NCBI GenBank assembly: GCA_022616275.1
Contig: JAKEFB010000208.1
Location: forward strand, 1 to 39,987
Length of the DNA stretch: 39,987 nucleotides
From: Chloroflexota bacterium
GTDB lineage: Bacteria > Chloroflexota > Anaerolineae > Promineifilales > Promineifilaceae
Reading direction: 5' to 3'
The number at the start of each line of letters is the position of its first letter. Position 1 is the first letter of the stretch. Shown piece after piece: positions 1 to 7,115 of this stretch. The notes under the pieces are model-generated. The model was given only the letters and a program-made list of their open reading frames with translations. It ran no database searches and was not told the origin of the DNA. The position numbers and the translations under genes are program-made.

Positions 1-115
1 CGGCCGGGGGATCGAAAATAATACGCCCCTCGTGAATCGTTCCTGTTAACTCAATGCTGGTTGTCACGGCCGTTTCGGCTAAACGCCGCCGGGCCGCTTC
101 CGCCAACGCTTCCAC
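1..115 (-). CDS. Partial antitoxin-like small protein, cut by the window edge
   Basis: An open frame begins at a GTG (115) 6 nt beyond the HNH stop codon and runs off the left edge. It ends in the visible stretch TSIELTGTIHEGRIIFDPPA. The pattern 'T-G-T-I-H-E-G-R-I-I-F-D-P-P' resembles the start of DUF104/AbrB-like small antitoxin proteins that precede PIN toxins (family knowledge, recalled by pattern only). A second possible start, GTG at 67, would make this strand the N-terminus, as is usual in such proteins. It follows the RHH and HNH genes on the same strand and may be co-transcribed. The partner gene, if any, lies outside the window. Confidence 0.45.
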   Translation of the reverse strand, partial: MEALAEAARRRLAETAVTTSIELTGTIHEGRIIFDPPA

Positions 116-121
116 ATGACT

Positions 122-541
122 TTATTCAGGGGGGTGATAGCCCGCCTCTACCCAGATAGCGCGAGATCGCACCCTCAACTCACTGTTTAGCGAGAGGGCT
201 ACAATCGTAGCCCGGCCGCAGGCTGTCCGGCCGGTGATGTACGTGCCATCCTCACTCCAGGCGAAGTGTTCCTTCCACTCCTGGGTGCGCGGATTAAAGA
301 GAGCAACTGTCTCCCCGCTTTCCGGGTCAACCGCTTCAGTTAACACCCCTTTCTCCTCGTTGCACAGGCGGCAGGAAAGCCACAGGTTCCATTCTTCATC
401 TGAGCCGCCAGCGGCTTTGGGAATAATGTGTTCCAATGTCAGCGGAATGCCGCTGACTACTTCCTGGGTCTGGCAGTAACCACAACGGTGACGGGCCTGG
501 GTGGCAATCCTCGCCCGCAGCTTCCGAAGCGATTGGCTCAC
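122..541 (-). CDS. HNH endonuclease
   Basis: A 139-residue protein with a compact zinc-ribbon HNH nuclease fold. Two CxxC pairs are visible (CGYC near residue 20, CRLC near residue 57). They bracket the H-N-H core in LEHIIPKAAGGS (His about 38) and the following N/H-like helix, typical of the HNH_5 group. It should cut or nick DNA using a divalent metal; its biological target is unknown. The GTG start overlaps the TGA stop of the upstream ribbon-helix-helix gene by 4 nt, so the two are translationally coupled. Possible roles are a mobile homing-type nuclease, a restriction-like defence enzyme or a toxin held by its neighbour. Family call is firm; role is not. Confidence 0.85.
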   Translation of the reverse strand: MSQSLRKLRARIATQARHRCGYCQTQEVVSGIPLTLEHIIPKAAGGSDEEWNLWLSCRLCNEEKGVLTEAVDPESGETVALFNPRTQEWKEHFAWSEDGTYITGRTACGRATIVALSLNSELRVRSRAIWVEAGYHPPE

Positions 542-960
542 CGGGCTAGGGGCAGTTCATCAAGGGTCGGAACGTGATAGCCTCGTCTCTTGAGCAGCAC
601 GGCCGCATAGCCTTTGCGGAACGTGAGCACGGCAGCCTGGCGCTTAAGGGCACCCAGTCGGGCCTGTTCTCCGGCCGTCAAAGCTTCGACCTTTTTCTTT
701 TCCAGCAACGCTTCATATTCGGCCCATTGTTCGGCTGGAAAAACTCGCCTGGCTTCCTCCTGCAATTCGACCTGGTCCATTTGCAACAGCGGATAAACGT
801 CCGCCTGGTATTCGGCCGGAATGTCTTCTAGCAATGGGGGCAGGCTGTGGGTCAGGCTTTGCTCGACAATGGCTTCAAGAGGCTGGCGTGAAAGTTCGGC
901 CGTCCGCTTAAGTTGTGAATAAAGCTTGTCGGATAGTTTAATTGTAACCGCTTGGGTCAT
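538..960 (-). CDS. Ribbon-helix-helix domain protein paired with HNH nuclease
   Basis: About 140 residues. The N-terminus (TQAVTIKLSDKLYSQLKRTA) is a MetJ/Arc/CopG-type beta strand followed by helices, which is a DNA-binding fold. The remaining charged helical region is of unknown function and ends in a conserved-looking RKGYAAVLLKRRGYHVPTLDELP. The ATG at 960 is preferred over the GTG at 963 because GGAGG lies 6 nt before the ATG. The gene overlaps the HNH gene by 4 nt, and an extended -10 promoter lies about 50 nt upstream. By analogy it probably represses its own operon. Whether it also restrains the nuclease is an inference. Confidence 0.7.
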   Translation of the reverse strand: MTQAVTIKLSDKLYSQLKRTAELSRQPLEAIVEQSLTHSLPPLLEDIPAEYQADVYPLLQMDQVELQEEARRVFPAEQWAEYEALLEKKKVEALTAGEQARLGALKRQAAVLTFRKGYAAVLLKRRGYHVPTLDELPLAR

Positions 961-1005
961 CACTTACCTCCGCTCAGGGTAATTGTCGCCTTGCCCATGA
1001 GGATG

Positions 1006-1014
1006 ATTGTACCA
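1006..1014 (-). promoter_or_regulatory. Extended -10 promoter for the RHH-HNH operon
   Basis: On the minus strand the sequence TGGTACAAT (an extended -10, TGn-TACAAT) lies about 46 nt before the RHH start codon. No good -35 hexamer sits 16-18 nt upstream, which fits extended -10 promoters. A similar GGTACAAT also occurs upstream of the DUF5678 gene (about 2133-2140). Confidence 0.4.
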
Positions 1015-1032
1015 CATTTGAGTTAGAGTCAG

Positions 1033-1051
1033 GTTTTGGCAAGGCCAAAAC
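1033..1051. repeat. Small hairpin in the RHH upstream region
   Basis: GTTTTGGC-AAG-GCCAAAAC is a perfect 8-bp stem with an AAG loop. It sits upstream of the RHH operon promoter. The same loop and terminal GGC/GCC pairs occur in the hairpin at 39213-39229. The rest of 1052-1249 shows no convincing gene. A weakly heptameric stretch (GGTTAGA/GTGAGAG) lies just beside the hairpin. Confidence 0.5.
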
Positions 1052-1249
1052 TCGGTTAGAGTGAGAGTAAAATTGCTCTGCGTGGTGGAGCGTGGTTCGG
1101 TCGCGGCCGGTAGGCACCTATTGAGGCGGAGGTAGAGTTCTACAGGCACTGCTGCATGTCTACCATGCCAGGGGCGCCGGCCGGGGGTTGTTCGTTGGGT
1201 TTCCTGGCTTTATATCCCCTCGTTCCGTAATGGCGGCCGGAAACGCTGG

Positions 1250-1411
1250 CTATGGTAGCGGGCCAAAGTAAAACGTGTTAGTCGCTGGATCAACGGCAAA
1301 ACGTAGCCTCTCCAGACAGCCACTCAATCCGATCATAAAAGGCCGTCTTTGAGAAGCCCAGGCTTGAGCCGACTCTGCGTCAGGTACAAAAACCGTTGCC
1401 TCGACATCCAT
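1250..1411 (-). CDS. Small hypothetical protein (53 aa) after DUF5678 gene
   Basis: ATG at 1411 is preceded by AGAGGGGAAAAT, giving a ribosome site about 6 nt away. The 53-residue product starts MDVEATVFVPDAESAQAW and ends in TNTFYFGPLP, with an amphipathic, compositionally normal sequence. It begins 51 nt after the DUF5678 stop on the same strand, so it is probably in the same operon. The frame stays open a further 14 codons upstream but offers no conventional start there. No family is recognised. It could be a small conserved partner protein of the DUF5678 gene. Confidence 0.5.
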   Translation of the reverse strand: MDVEATVFVPDAESAQAWASQRRPFMIGLSGCLERLRFAVDPATNTFYFGPLP

Positions 1412-1462
1412 ATTTTCCCCTCTGCCAGGTTCAGCTTTCAGGGTGATGTTTAATTAGTAACA

Positions 1463-2059
1463 TTAGCCCACCGGCGCGACCAATATACCTTTGCCTCTAA
1501 CTTCTCCAACTTCCTCTAGCAACGCTTCTAAGGAGTTGGCCAGACCGACCAACTCTCCGTTGTGAAGGGCTACCCATTTGCCCCGATGTTCGTCCCAATG
1601 GGCCTTTAACCACTCCCGATTCGCCTTCCAGGAAGTATCAGGTTCGCCCTGAACAACCCTGGCTTTAGGTGGCGCCAGGATGTAAGCCATTTTTTGTAGT
1701 TCGGCATGGTTGGGGTACTGTTTAACACCTTGCGTAGCCAGTTCGCGGGCCAGCAAGAGATCGCCAAACTTTAAGGCAAGGTTGACGGCCTGGACAAAAT
1801 CCTCAGCCGGCCGGCCCGGCCAGTCTATGGCCTCATAGGCAGCCACAAAGGCCTTTTCATCTTGAGCATCGGCCGCTGCTTCCAGGGCAGCCAACCCGGC
1901 ATCGAATGAAGCAGGAGCGTCTTCTGTTGCCTGCCACTCATCTTCCAGCACAATGGACTCGGCCAGCACTTCGCTGACTTCGCGGTTGCTGGCCCGGGCC
2001 AGTTGCTGCGCGCGCCGGTATAGTTCCTCTGGTATGGTCAGGATGACTCGCGTTTCCAT
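1463..2059 (-). CDS. DUF5678 domain protein with RHH-like N-terminus
   Basis: 198 residues from the ATG at 2059, chosen because AAGGAG lies 7 nt upstream. The GTG at 2065 is only 1 nt from that site. The N-terminus (ETRVILTIPEELYRRAQQLA) is a ribbon-helix-helix-like segment. The middle (about 45-130) is helical and alanine-rich. The C-terminal 50 residues, with HWDEHRGKWVALHNGELVG and a following GILVAPV, match the DUF5678 pattern, a short domain of unknown function often found next to RHH or antitoxin-type modules. The arrangement suggests a regulator or antitoxin-like protein. No toxin partner is recognisable unless the downstream 53-residue ORF serves. Confidence 0.65.
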   Translation of the reverse strand: METRVILTIPEELYRRAQQLARASNREVSEVLAESIVLEDEWQATEDAPASFDAGLAALEAAADAQDEKAFVAAYEAIDWPGRPAEDFVQAVNLALKFGDLLLARELATQGVKQYPNHAELQKMAYILAPPKARVVQGEPDTSWKANREWLKAHWDEHRGKWVALHNGELVGLANSLEALLEEVGEVRGKGILVAPVG

Positions 2060-2262
2060 GCGCACACTCCTTGCCGGCTTTCTTCCGGCCGGTTGAGATA
2101 CTCACCAGGTATTATCATGGTTCGACCAGCTAATTGTACCTCAGAATTGGGGAATGGGGTGGTTGTATCCGACCGGCTAACTCAGCCCGGCCGGATGCGT
2201 AAGCCTGAGTGGCTTGCCGTTTTATATAAGACAGCCTGCTTGTGCCTGGGGTATCATACAAA

Positions 2263-2397
2263 GTGTCGGGACGCCGGATGTTTGACGTCGCCGGTGCGTG
2301 GGGCGGCAAACACCCGATGGGTGTGCCGGTCGTTGTGCTGACCCATACCGTCCCACGGGAATGGGTGAAGGAAGGATCGCCGTTGCTCCGGGTGTAA
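2263..2397 (+). pseudogene. Remnant of a RibD-C/dihydrofolate-reductase-like gene
   Basis: The plus strand reads VSGRRMFDVAGAWGGKHPMG, then VPVVVLTHTVPREWVKEGSPLLRV and a stop. The order GRRMFD..WGG.HP...PV.V.TH..P..W...GSP is the core of bacterial dihydrofolate-reductase/RibD C-terminal family proteins, which normally continue with a T/F-F-V-T-D-G strand and about 60 more residues. Both ends are missing: an in-frame stop lies at 2227-2229, no start with a ribosome site is visible, and the frame closes right after GSP. I read this as a decayed fragment of about 44 codons. Confidence 0.6.
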
Positions 2398-2436
2398 CGC
2401 ACCTGACGTACCGCGTTGTAAAGTAATAGTGGCTCG

Positions 2437-2498
2437 GTCAGGAGACCGGCCACAGCAGAGGTCACGCAGAGTGGCGCGGTCGGAGACAGGCCACAGGG
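2437..2498. repeat. Two imperfect direct repeats of a GGTC..GACC element
   Basis: CGGTCAGGAGACCGGCCACAG (2437-2457, described by its core GGTC-AGGA-GACC) and a close copy CGGTCGGAGACAGGCCACAG (about 2479-2498) are spaced about 42 nt apart. Each core is a small inverted repeat. They sit between the RibD-like remnant and the hairpin that ends the exopolysaccharide operon. No gene is seen here. Confidence 0.45.
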
Positions 2499-2509
2499 GA
2501 GTGGTGGAG

Positions 2510-2542
2510 AAACCCCGTAGGTTTTGGAAACCTACGGGGTTT
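2510..2542. repeat. Nested palindrome hairpin, terminator-like, overlapping the ligase stop codon
   Basis: Arms AAACCCCGTAGGTTT (2510-2524) and its exact reverse complement (2528-2542) are separated by a TGG loop. Each arm is itself palindromic at its ends (AAACC...GGTTT). The TAG stop of the O-antigen ligase gene (2532-2534, minus strand) lies inside the right arm. The structure could act as a terminator for that operon, although no T-run follows on the minus strand. It is the sister of the element at 35303-35335. Confidence 0.8.
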
Positions 2543-4025
2543 GGAGTTGTCCGGTCTCTTCGTTTCTAGCCACGAGGATGGCGGCGCTGCCGAGGGCGAT
2601 GATCAGCCAGAAGTAGCGCAGGTAGGACAGGTGCAGGAAGATGCCGGTGGCCAGGTAGGCCAGGATGGCCAGCAAGAAAGCGGTGGCCATGTTGGCCAGT
2701 TCCGGCCGCTCGGCCAGCCACCGCTTGCGGGTGCGCCAGAGGTCACGCAAGGTGACGGCGACGATACCTATGAAAGCGATGAAGCCCAGCGCTCCGTTCT
2801 CGGCGGCCAGGTCCAGGTAGAGTGAATGGGCTTCCCGCCCCTCTTCGAGCCTGGCCATGTCTAACCGGTCGGCGTATTGCCTGGAGTAGTAAGGAAAGAC
2901 ACCAGGGCCAACGCCGACGAGTGGGTGGTCCAGGAAGACGTAAAAGGCAGCCCACATGGCGGCCGTCCGGCCCTGGATGGCGCCATCGGGTTCCTCCTCG
3001 ACCGTGTTGACTGACTCGGGCGAGATCCAGGCCCGCAGGGATTGTAACGTGGCCAGGCGGGTGGTGTATTGGGGGACGGCGACCAAGACGGCGGTGGCGC
3101 CCAGGGCGATAAGGGCCAACTGGCCGGCGTTCACCAGGCGCAGGAGGATCATGGCGACGACGATGAGGACGAAGCTGACCGCGCCGCCGCGGGAGAAAGC
3201 CAGGACAAAACTGAGGCCACTGATCATCGTGCATAGCAAAGCCAGCCAGCGCAGCCAGGCCCGCCGCTCGCCCCAAAAGCGGTAGAGCCCCAGGGGGATC
3301 AACATGAGCATGACCTGGGCGTAACGATTTTGTTCGCCGATGGCGCCGGCCATCTTGATCTGGCGTATCTCGCCGAAGATGTTTTCCTCACCGGTGCGAA
3401 AGCCCCGGTCGGAAAGCTGGCCAAAGCCGGCGTAATTGTTGTCAAAGGTGCCGGTAATTTGCTGGAGGATGGGCACGCCGCCCAAAATGAGGCCGGCCAA
3501 TAAGAGGGCCCAGATGGCGCGGCGCAGGGTGGCCGGGGTGCGAATGGCGTTAAGGACCAAGAAGTAAAGGATGATGCCTTCGAGGATGAGTTCAATGGCG
3601 AATTGGAAGGCCTCGGTCCGGTAGTCGGTGAAGAGCACGCCTAGAATTTGCACCAGCAGGTAAAAGGCAATGAGAACGACCAACTGGGCGTGGTAGATGA
3701 GCTTTTGGCGGCGGAAGACGAGGTAGGCAACGAGGGGAATGGCGAGCAAGGCCAGGGGAATGGCCCCGCCAACCATTTTGGGGACGTTGTGGAATTTAAC
3801 GCCGACGACCAGGGCGTTGGAATAGAGCAAGAAAAGGACGGTCAAGGTGGCCAGCTCGGGCAAGCGAAGGAACGCCAGGCCCAGCGGCAGAATAAGGACC
3901 AGGGCGACGACCAGCAAGGGCTGTTGGGTGGCCAGGAGGGCGGCGGCCAGGGTGAGGACCAGGGCCGCCAGCAGGGGCAGCAGGCGGCGCCTGGAGGGAA
4001 GGAAGGGGGCGCTGATGGCAGACAT
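2532..4025 (-). CDS. O-antigen ligase / Wzy-type polysaccharide polymerase
   Basis: About 497 residues, a polytopic inner-membrane protein with some 10-12 hydrophobic segments. The large loop in the C-terminal half carries the Wzy_C/WaaL pattern: a membrane segment LAFSRGGAVSF, then HPLVGVGPGVFPYYSRQYA and EAHSLYLDLAAENGALGF with its conserved His. Such proteins join or polymerise undecaprenyl-linked glycans on the outer face of the membrane. The ATG at 4025 is chosen because it lies 4 nt after the stop of the upstream Wzz-like gene. An upstream ATG at 4067 would overlap that gene by 38 nt. Whether it is a polymerase or a ligase cannot be told from sequence. Confidence 0.85.
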   Translation of the reverse strand: MSAISAPFLPSRRRLLPLLAALVLTLAAALLATQQPLLVVALVLILPLGLAFLRLPELATLTVLFLLYSNALVVGVKFHNVPKMVGGAIPLALLAIPLVAYLVFRRQKLIYHAQLVVLIAFYLLVQILGVLFTDYRTEAFQFAIELILEGIILYFLVLNAIRTPATLRRAIWALLLAGLILGGVPILQQITGTFDNNYAGFGQLSDRGFRTGEENIFGEIRQIKMAGAIGEQNRYAQVMLMLIPLGLYRFWGERRAWLRWLALLCTMISGLSFVLAFSRGGAVSFVLIVVAMILLRLVNAGQLALIALGATAVLVAVPQYTTRLATLQSLRAWISPESVNTVEEEPDGAIQGRTAAMWAAFYVFLDHPLVGVGPGVFPYYSRQYADRLDMARLEEGREAHSLYLDLAAENGALGFIAFIGIVAVTLRDLWRTRKRWLAERPELANMATAFLLAILAYLATGIFLHLSYLRYFWLIIALGSAAILVARNEETGQLQTP

Positions 4026-4029
4026 GGTT

Positions 4030-5646
4030 CTACAGGGGAACGGCCGGTTCAGCAGCCGGCTCGACATCGGGGGCCACGGCCCACTGGTCTTTTCGGAAAC
4101 GGCGGAACCGGGAAGGGCGCGGCTCCTGGCCGGGGGCGTCAGGGCTATGAGTTAAGACCAGCCCCAGGATTTCGGCGCCGACGGTGCGAAGACTTTCGAC
4201 GGCTTTTTGGACGGCGTCTCGCCGGGTCTGCCCGTGGCGGGCAACGACCATGACCCTGTCTACCTGGGAACCGAGAAAGAAGCTGTCGGCATAGGCGGGC
4301 AGCGAGGGCGCGGTGATGAGGACGAGGTCAAAGTCTTGCTCAAAATCACGCAGCAATTGGAGCATGCGCAGCGAGGCGAGGAGGCTGAAAGCATCAGCGG
4401 TAATGGGGCCGCTGGGCAGGACGGAGAGGCCAGGCACCCATTCAACGGGGAAGGGGCGCACGGGGGCGTCCGGGCTGTTTAGAATGCTGGTCAGGCCGTA
4501 GGTGCGGGGGGTATGGAAGAAGCCAGCAATGACCGGCCGGTGCAGGTCGGCGTCAACAAGCAAGATGCGCTGACCAGTTTGGGCCAGGATGACGGCCAGG
4601 TTGGCGGCAACGGGGCCGGCTTCTTCGTCATTCGTGACGCTGAGGATCAATACAGAACGGGCCGGCCGCTCGATTTTGTTAGAAAAGAGCAGGCGGGCGC
4701 CAACGGCACGGAAGTTTTGGACGACGCGGGAATCTGGCCGGGCGCGAACCACCAGGGCATTGTCGTCGCGGGCCAGGCTGTAGCGTGCTATGGCCCCTAA
4801 GACGGGCGCGTCGCCAACCCGGGCCAGATCTTCGACTGTTTCGACGGCGTTCGAGCGGTACTCGAAGGCGGCCACGACCATCAGGCTGAGGCCGAGGCCG
4901 GCGGCCGCGGCGGTCATGACCTGCACCCATAACTCTGAATCCACACTTTTCGCTTCGACGGCCGGCTCGATGATGCGCATCTCGTTGGTGGTGGCTTCCT
5001 GGATATTCTGGTAGAGGGTGGCCAGGGTACGGTGTATGTCGGCCAGCCGGCTACGCTCGGCGGTCAGGGTGTTTACGAGTTCGCGCCTGGCCTGTTCCTC
5101 GGTGGTGGCCTCCAGGCTGGCTGTCAGGGCGTTAATGTTGGCCTCGATTTCGGCTACGCTCGCTTCGAGGACGGTGGCCTGGTTGCCGATCTGGGCCTTT
5201 AGCCGGGCGGCCGGGGTAACGCCGCCGGAAGGGCTGAACAGGACTAATTCCGTAGCGACGGCGTTGGCAATGCGGGTGATCTGGATGGGGTCCTGGCCGG
5301 TAACGGTCACGTCCAAAATCTGCGTTTCTTCATTGGTGACGACGCTGATCATGTTCGATAGCCTGGCCGGCGTTAGATCCAGGTCGAGTTGCTCGATGAT
5401 ACGGGTCAGAAAAGGATGGGTCTGGGGCAGCTCGGCGTAGGTTTCCATGAGCTGGGCCCCGGCTCGCAAATCATTCAGCTCAGGGCTGGGGTTGTCTATG
5501 CCGGGACCAACGATTAGCCGTGTCGTCGTTTCGTACAGAACGGGCTGGCGGCTGATGATGTGGTAGGTGACGCCGGCGGCGACGAGCGGCATCAGAATTA
5601 ATAGCCAGAACCAGCGAACAATGAGGCGATAAAAGCGCTTTTCCAT
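4030..5646 (-). CDS. Wzz/BY-kinase-like fusion with degenerate ATPase motifs
   Basis: 538 residues. The N-terminus is a Wzz chain-length domain: membrane helix about 9-31, a periplasmic part with the typical YETTTRLIV and QILDVTVTGQDP, a coiled coil at about 145-215, and a second helix at about 240-261. A CpsD/CapB-like cytoplasmic domain follows (about 300-500). The A' motif is intact (ILLVDADLHRP, about 361-371). The Walker A position reads TNDEEAGPVAANLA without the Gly-Lys-Ser/Thr, and Walker B reads LVLITAP where Asp is expected. The tail lacks a tyrosine cluster. It probably controls polysaccharide export length without kinase activity. ATG 5646 follows GGAGTAAGGAAC. It forms an operon with the downstream polymerase/ligase. 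Confidence 0.85.
   Translation of the reverse strand: MEKRFYRLIVRWFWLLILMPLVAAGVTYHIISRQPVLYETTTRLIVGPGIDNPSPELNDLRAGAQLMETYAELPQTHPFLTRIIEQLDLDLTPARLSNMISVVTNEETQILDVTVTGQDPIQITRIANAVATELVLFSPSGGVTPAARLKAQIGNQATVLEASVAEIEANINALTASLEATTEEQARRELVNTLTAERSRLADIHRTLATLYQNIQEATTNEMRIIEPAVEAKSVDSELWVQVMTAAAAGLGLSLMVVAAFEYRSNAVETVEDLARVGDAPVLGAIARYSLARDDNALVVRARPDSRVVQNFRAVGARLLFSNKIERPARSVLILSVTNDEEAGPVAANLAVILAQTGQRILLVDADLHRPVIAGFFHTPRTYGLTSILNSPDAPVRPFPVEWVPGLSVLPSGPITADAFSLLASLRMLQLLRDFEQDFDLVLITAPSLPAYADSFFLGSQVDRVMVVARHGQTRRDAVQKAVESLRTVGAEILGLVLTHSPDAPGQEPRPSRFRRFRKDQWAVAPDVEPAAEPAVPL
5631..5642. promoter_or_regulatory. Possible secondary LacI-type operator inside the Wzz-like gene start
   Basis: TAAAAGCGCTTTT (5630-5642) shares its 13-nt core with the perfect operator at 5921-5940, which lies about 294 bp away centre to centre. 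Here it also encodes residues 2-6 of the Wzz-like protein (EKRFY). It could be a looping or cross-regulating site for the adjacent LacI protein, or a coincidence of coding. Confidence 0.4.
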
Positions 5647-5920
5647 GTTCCTTACTCCATGAATATTAAATTGTTTAATAATGCGGGTAGAAAATGGTCA
5701 GGTGGGGGTTGCTGTCACCGGCATGGTGAAACGCACTGCCCCTACCCTACCACCATCATTCTTTTACCGCATTGGGTAAAAGTTTGTCAATGTGCCTGGG
5801 ATATATTTAAGTACTTTTCCCCCCGGCTTGGGCCGGCGCCTGGGGCGGTAACGGGAACCTGTGAAGGCAAAACCGCTCATATTATTTTAATGCGAATTTA
5901 CCCCAGATAGTGTATGCTTT

Positions 5921-5940
5921 TTGTAAAAGCGCTTTTACAA
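5921..5940. promoter_or_regulatory. Perfect 20-bp palindromic LacI-family operator
   Basis: TTGTAAAAGCGCTTTTACAA is an exact palindrome with the central CG step typical of LacI-family operators. It lies 26 nt before the lacI-type start codon, just after a TGTGTATGCT extended -10-like sequence (5909-5918). It could therefore block transcription of its own gene. The remaining spacer 5647-5908 holds no gene. It is AT-rich near the Wzz start and must contain the leftward promoter, which I could not pin down. Confidence 0.8.
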
Positions 5941-5966
5941 GGGGTGAGCCACATAAGGTACGATGC

Positions 5967-6980
5967 ATGCCGTCAACGATTTATGACGTAGCCGAGAAAG
6001 CAGGAGTCTCCATCAGTACAGTCTCACGCGTCCTAAACGGTCGCAACCGCGTTCACCCGGAAACGCGCGAACGAATCTCGGCCGCTATTAAAGCGCTAAA
6101 TTATCAACAAAACGCCTCGGCGCGCGCGTTGGCTACCCAGCAAAGTGATACCTTAGGCTTTGTTATTCCTCAGGTCAACGATCCCTTCTTCTTCGAAATT
6201 GTCCGCGGTGTAGAAGATGCCGCCTCGGCGGCCGGTTATAGCCTGCTGATTGCCAGCCAGCCGCGACATGCCAATGAGCACCATTACCTCAAGCTCTTCA
6301 GGCGCAGGTACGTTGATGCCATGGTGTTAGCGGCTATTGACGCGCATCGCCAGGAAATACTGGAAATACTGGCGCGCAACGTGCCCGTAGTTCTGGTGCA
6401 ACAGGATGTTGGCGAAGATGTACCGGCGTTTCTGGTTGAGAACTACGGAGGGGCCTGCGCACTGACAGCGCATTTGCTCCAGCATGGCTACGGCCGTTTT
6501 GCTTACATTACCGGTACCGATTACACCCCCGATAACCTGGAGCGACTGCGCGGCTTGCGCGATACCCTGGCCGGGTATGGACTGGATATTCCGCCCGAGT
6601 ACATTAGCCAGGGCGATTACCTGCGTGGGAGTGGCTATCAGGCCATGTTACGGCTGCTCGACTTACCGAAGCGACCTGAAGTGGTTTTTGCTGCCAACGA
6701 TCAAATGGCCAGCGATGCCCTTCTTGCCATTCGCGAACGAGGTCTACGTGTACCGGAAGATATTGCCCTGGCGGGTTTTGATGACGTCGCGCTGGCCAGC
6801 TACGTGTCTCCCCCACTTACGACCGTGCATCAACCAGCCTATGAATTAGGTTTTCGAGCGGCGCAGGTAGCGTTGGGCATGGTCAAGGAGGAAGGTCCTA
6901 TCGAACCGATACGTGTTGTATTGCCGACAAAGCTGGTCATCCGGCGCTCGTGTGGCTGTTCGAACGAAACCGGGCGTTAA
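5967..6980 (+). CDS. LacI-family transcriptional regulator
   Basis: 337 residues, the usual length. The helix-turn-helix is at the N-terminus (STIYDVAEKAGVSISTVSRV, residues 3-22), followed by the hinge region (NYQQNASARALATQ) and a periplasmic-binding-like effector domain with FANDQMASDALL-type and IALAGFDDVALASYVSPPLT motifs. ATG 5967 is chosen because AAGG lies 8 nt upstream and the HTH starts at once. An upstream in-frame GTG at 5910 would place the operator inside the gene. It is expected to bind the palindrome at 5921-5940 and the near copy at 7013-7032, repressing the sugar operon until a sugar (probably an imported oligosaccharide) is bound. Confidence 0.93.
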   Translation: MPSTIYDVAEKAGVSISTVSRVLNGRNRVHPETRERISAAIKALNYQQNASARALATQQSDTLGFVIPQVNDPFFFEIVRGVEDAASAAGYSLLIASQPRHANEHHYLKLFRRRYVDAMVLAAIDAHRQEILEILARNVPVVLVQQDVGEDVPAFLVENYGGACALTAHLLQHGYGRFAYITGTDYTPDNLERLRGLRDTLAGYGLDIPPEYISQGDYLRGSGYQAMLRLLDLPKRPEVVFAANDQMASDALLAIRERGLRVPEDIALAGFDDVALASYVSPPLTTVHQPAYELGFRAAQVALGMVKEEGPIEPIRVVLPTKLVIRRSCGCSNETGR

Positions 6981-7012
6981 GTGATGGCGGTCGGCGCTCT
7001 TTTTTTAACCCG

Positions 7013-7032
7013 TTGTAAAAGCGCTTTGACAT
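7013..7032. promoter_or_regulatory. LacI-type operator before the sugar ABC operon
   Basis: TTGTAAAAGCGCTTTGACAT matches the perfect palindrome at 5921-5940 in 18 of 20 positions, including the whole left half. It lies about 84 nt before the solute-binding protein start codon. A TTGACA hexamer (7026-7031) overlaps its right end, so the repressor would compete with RNA polymerase. No well-spaced -10 was found (TATAGA at 7054 is 22 nt away). Confidence 0.7.
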
Positions 7033-7115
7033 CCTGACCCGACCTCCACCGGGTATAGAGCTGGCCCCGAAGCGCCAGCCTCATAACAGGATTAGTAACG
7101 GAGGAGAAATAAGAC

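Noticed and set aside
964-1149. A 61-codon frame upstream of the RHH gene
   Set aside because: It overlaps the promoter and a hairpin, has no ribosome site, and its translation includes repeat-derived TLTLTE/NLTLTQ; I treat it as non-coding.
2093-2465. Two overlapping frames of 82 and 111 codons on opposite strands
   Set aside because: Neither has a motif, and a different plus-strand frame in the same place shows the RibD-like remnant.
3648-4253. A 201-codon plus-strand frame over the exopolysaccharide genes
   Set aside because: Gln/Gly/Asp-rich shadow of the membrane protein gene on the other strand.
6981-7012. Rho-independent terminator after the LacI gene, from a run of seven T residues
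   Set aside because: No stable GC stem directly precedes the T-run.
7054-7059. TATAGA as the -10 box of the sugar operon
   Set aside because: It lies 22 nt from the TTGACA hexamer, outside the usual 16-18 nt spacing.
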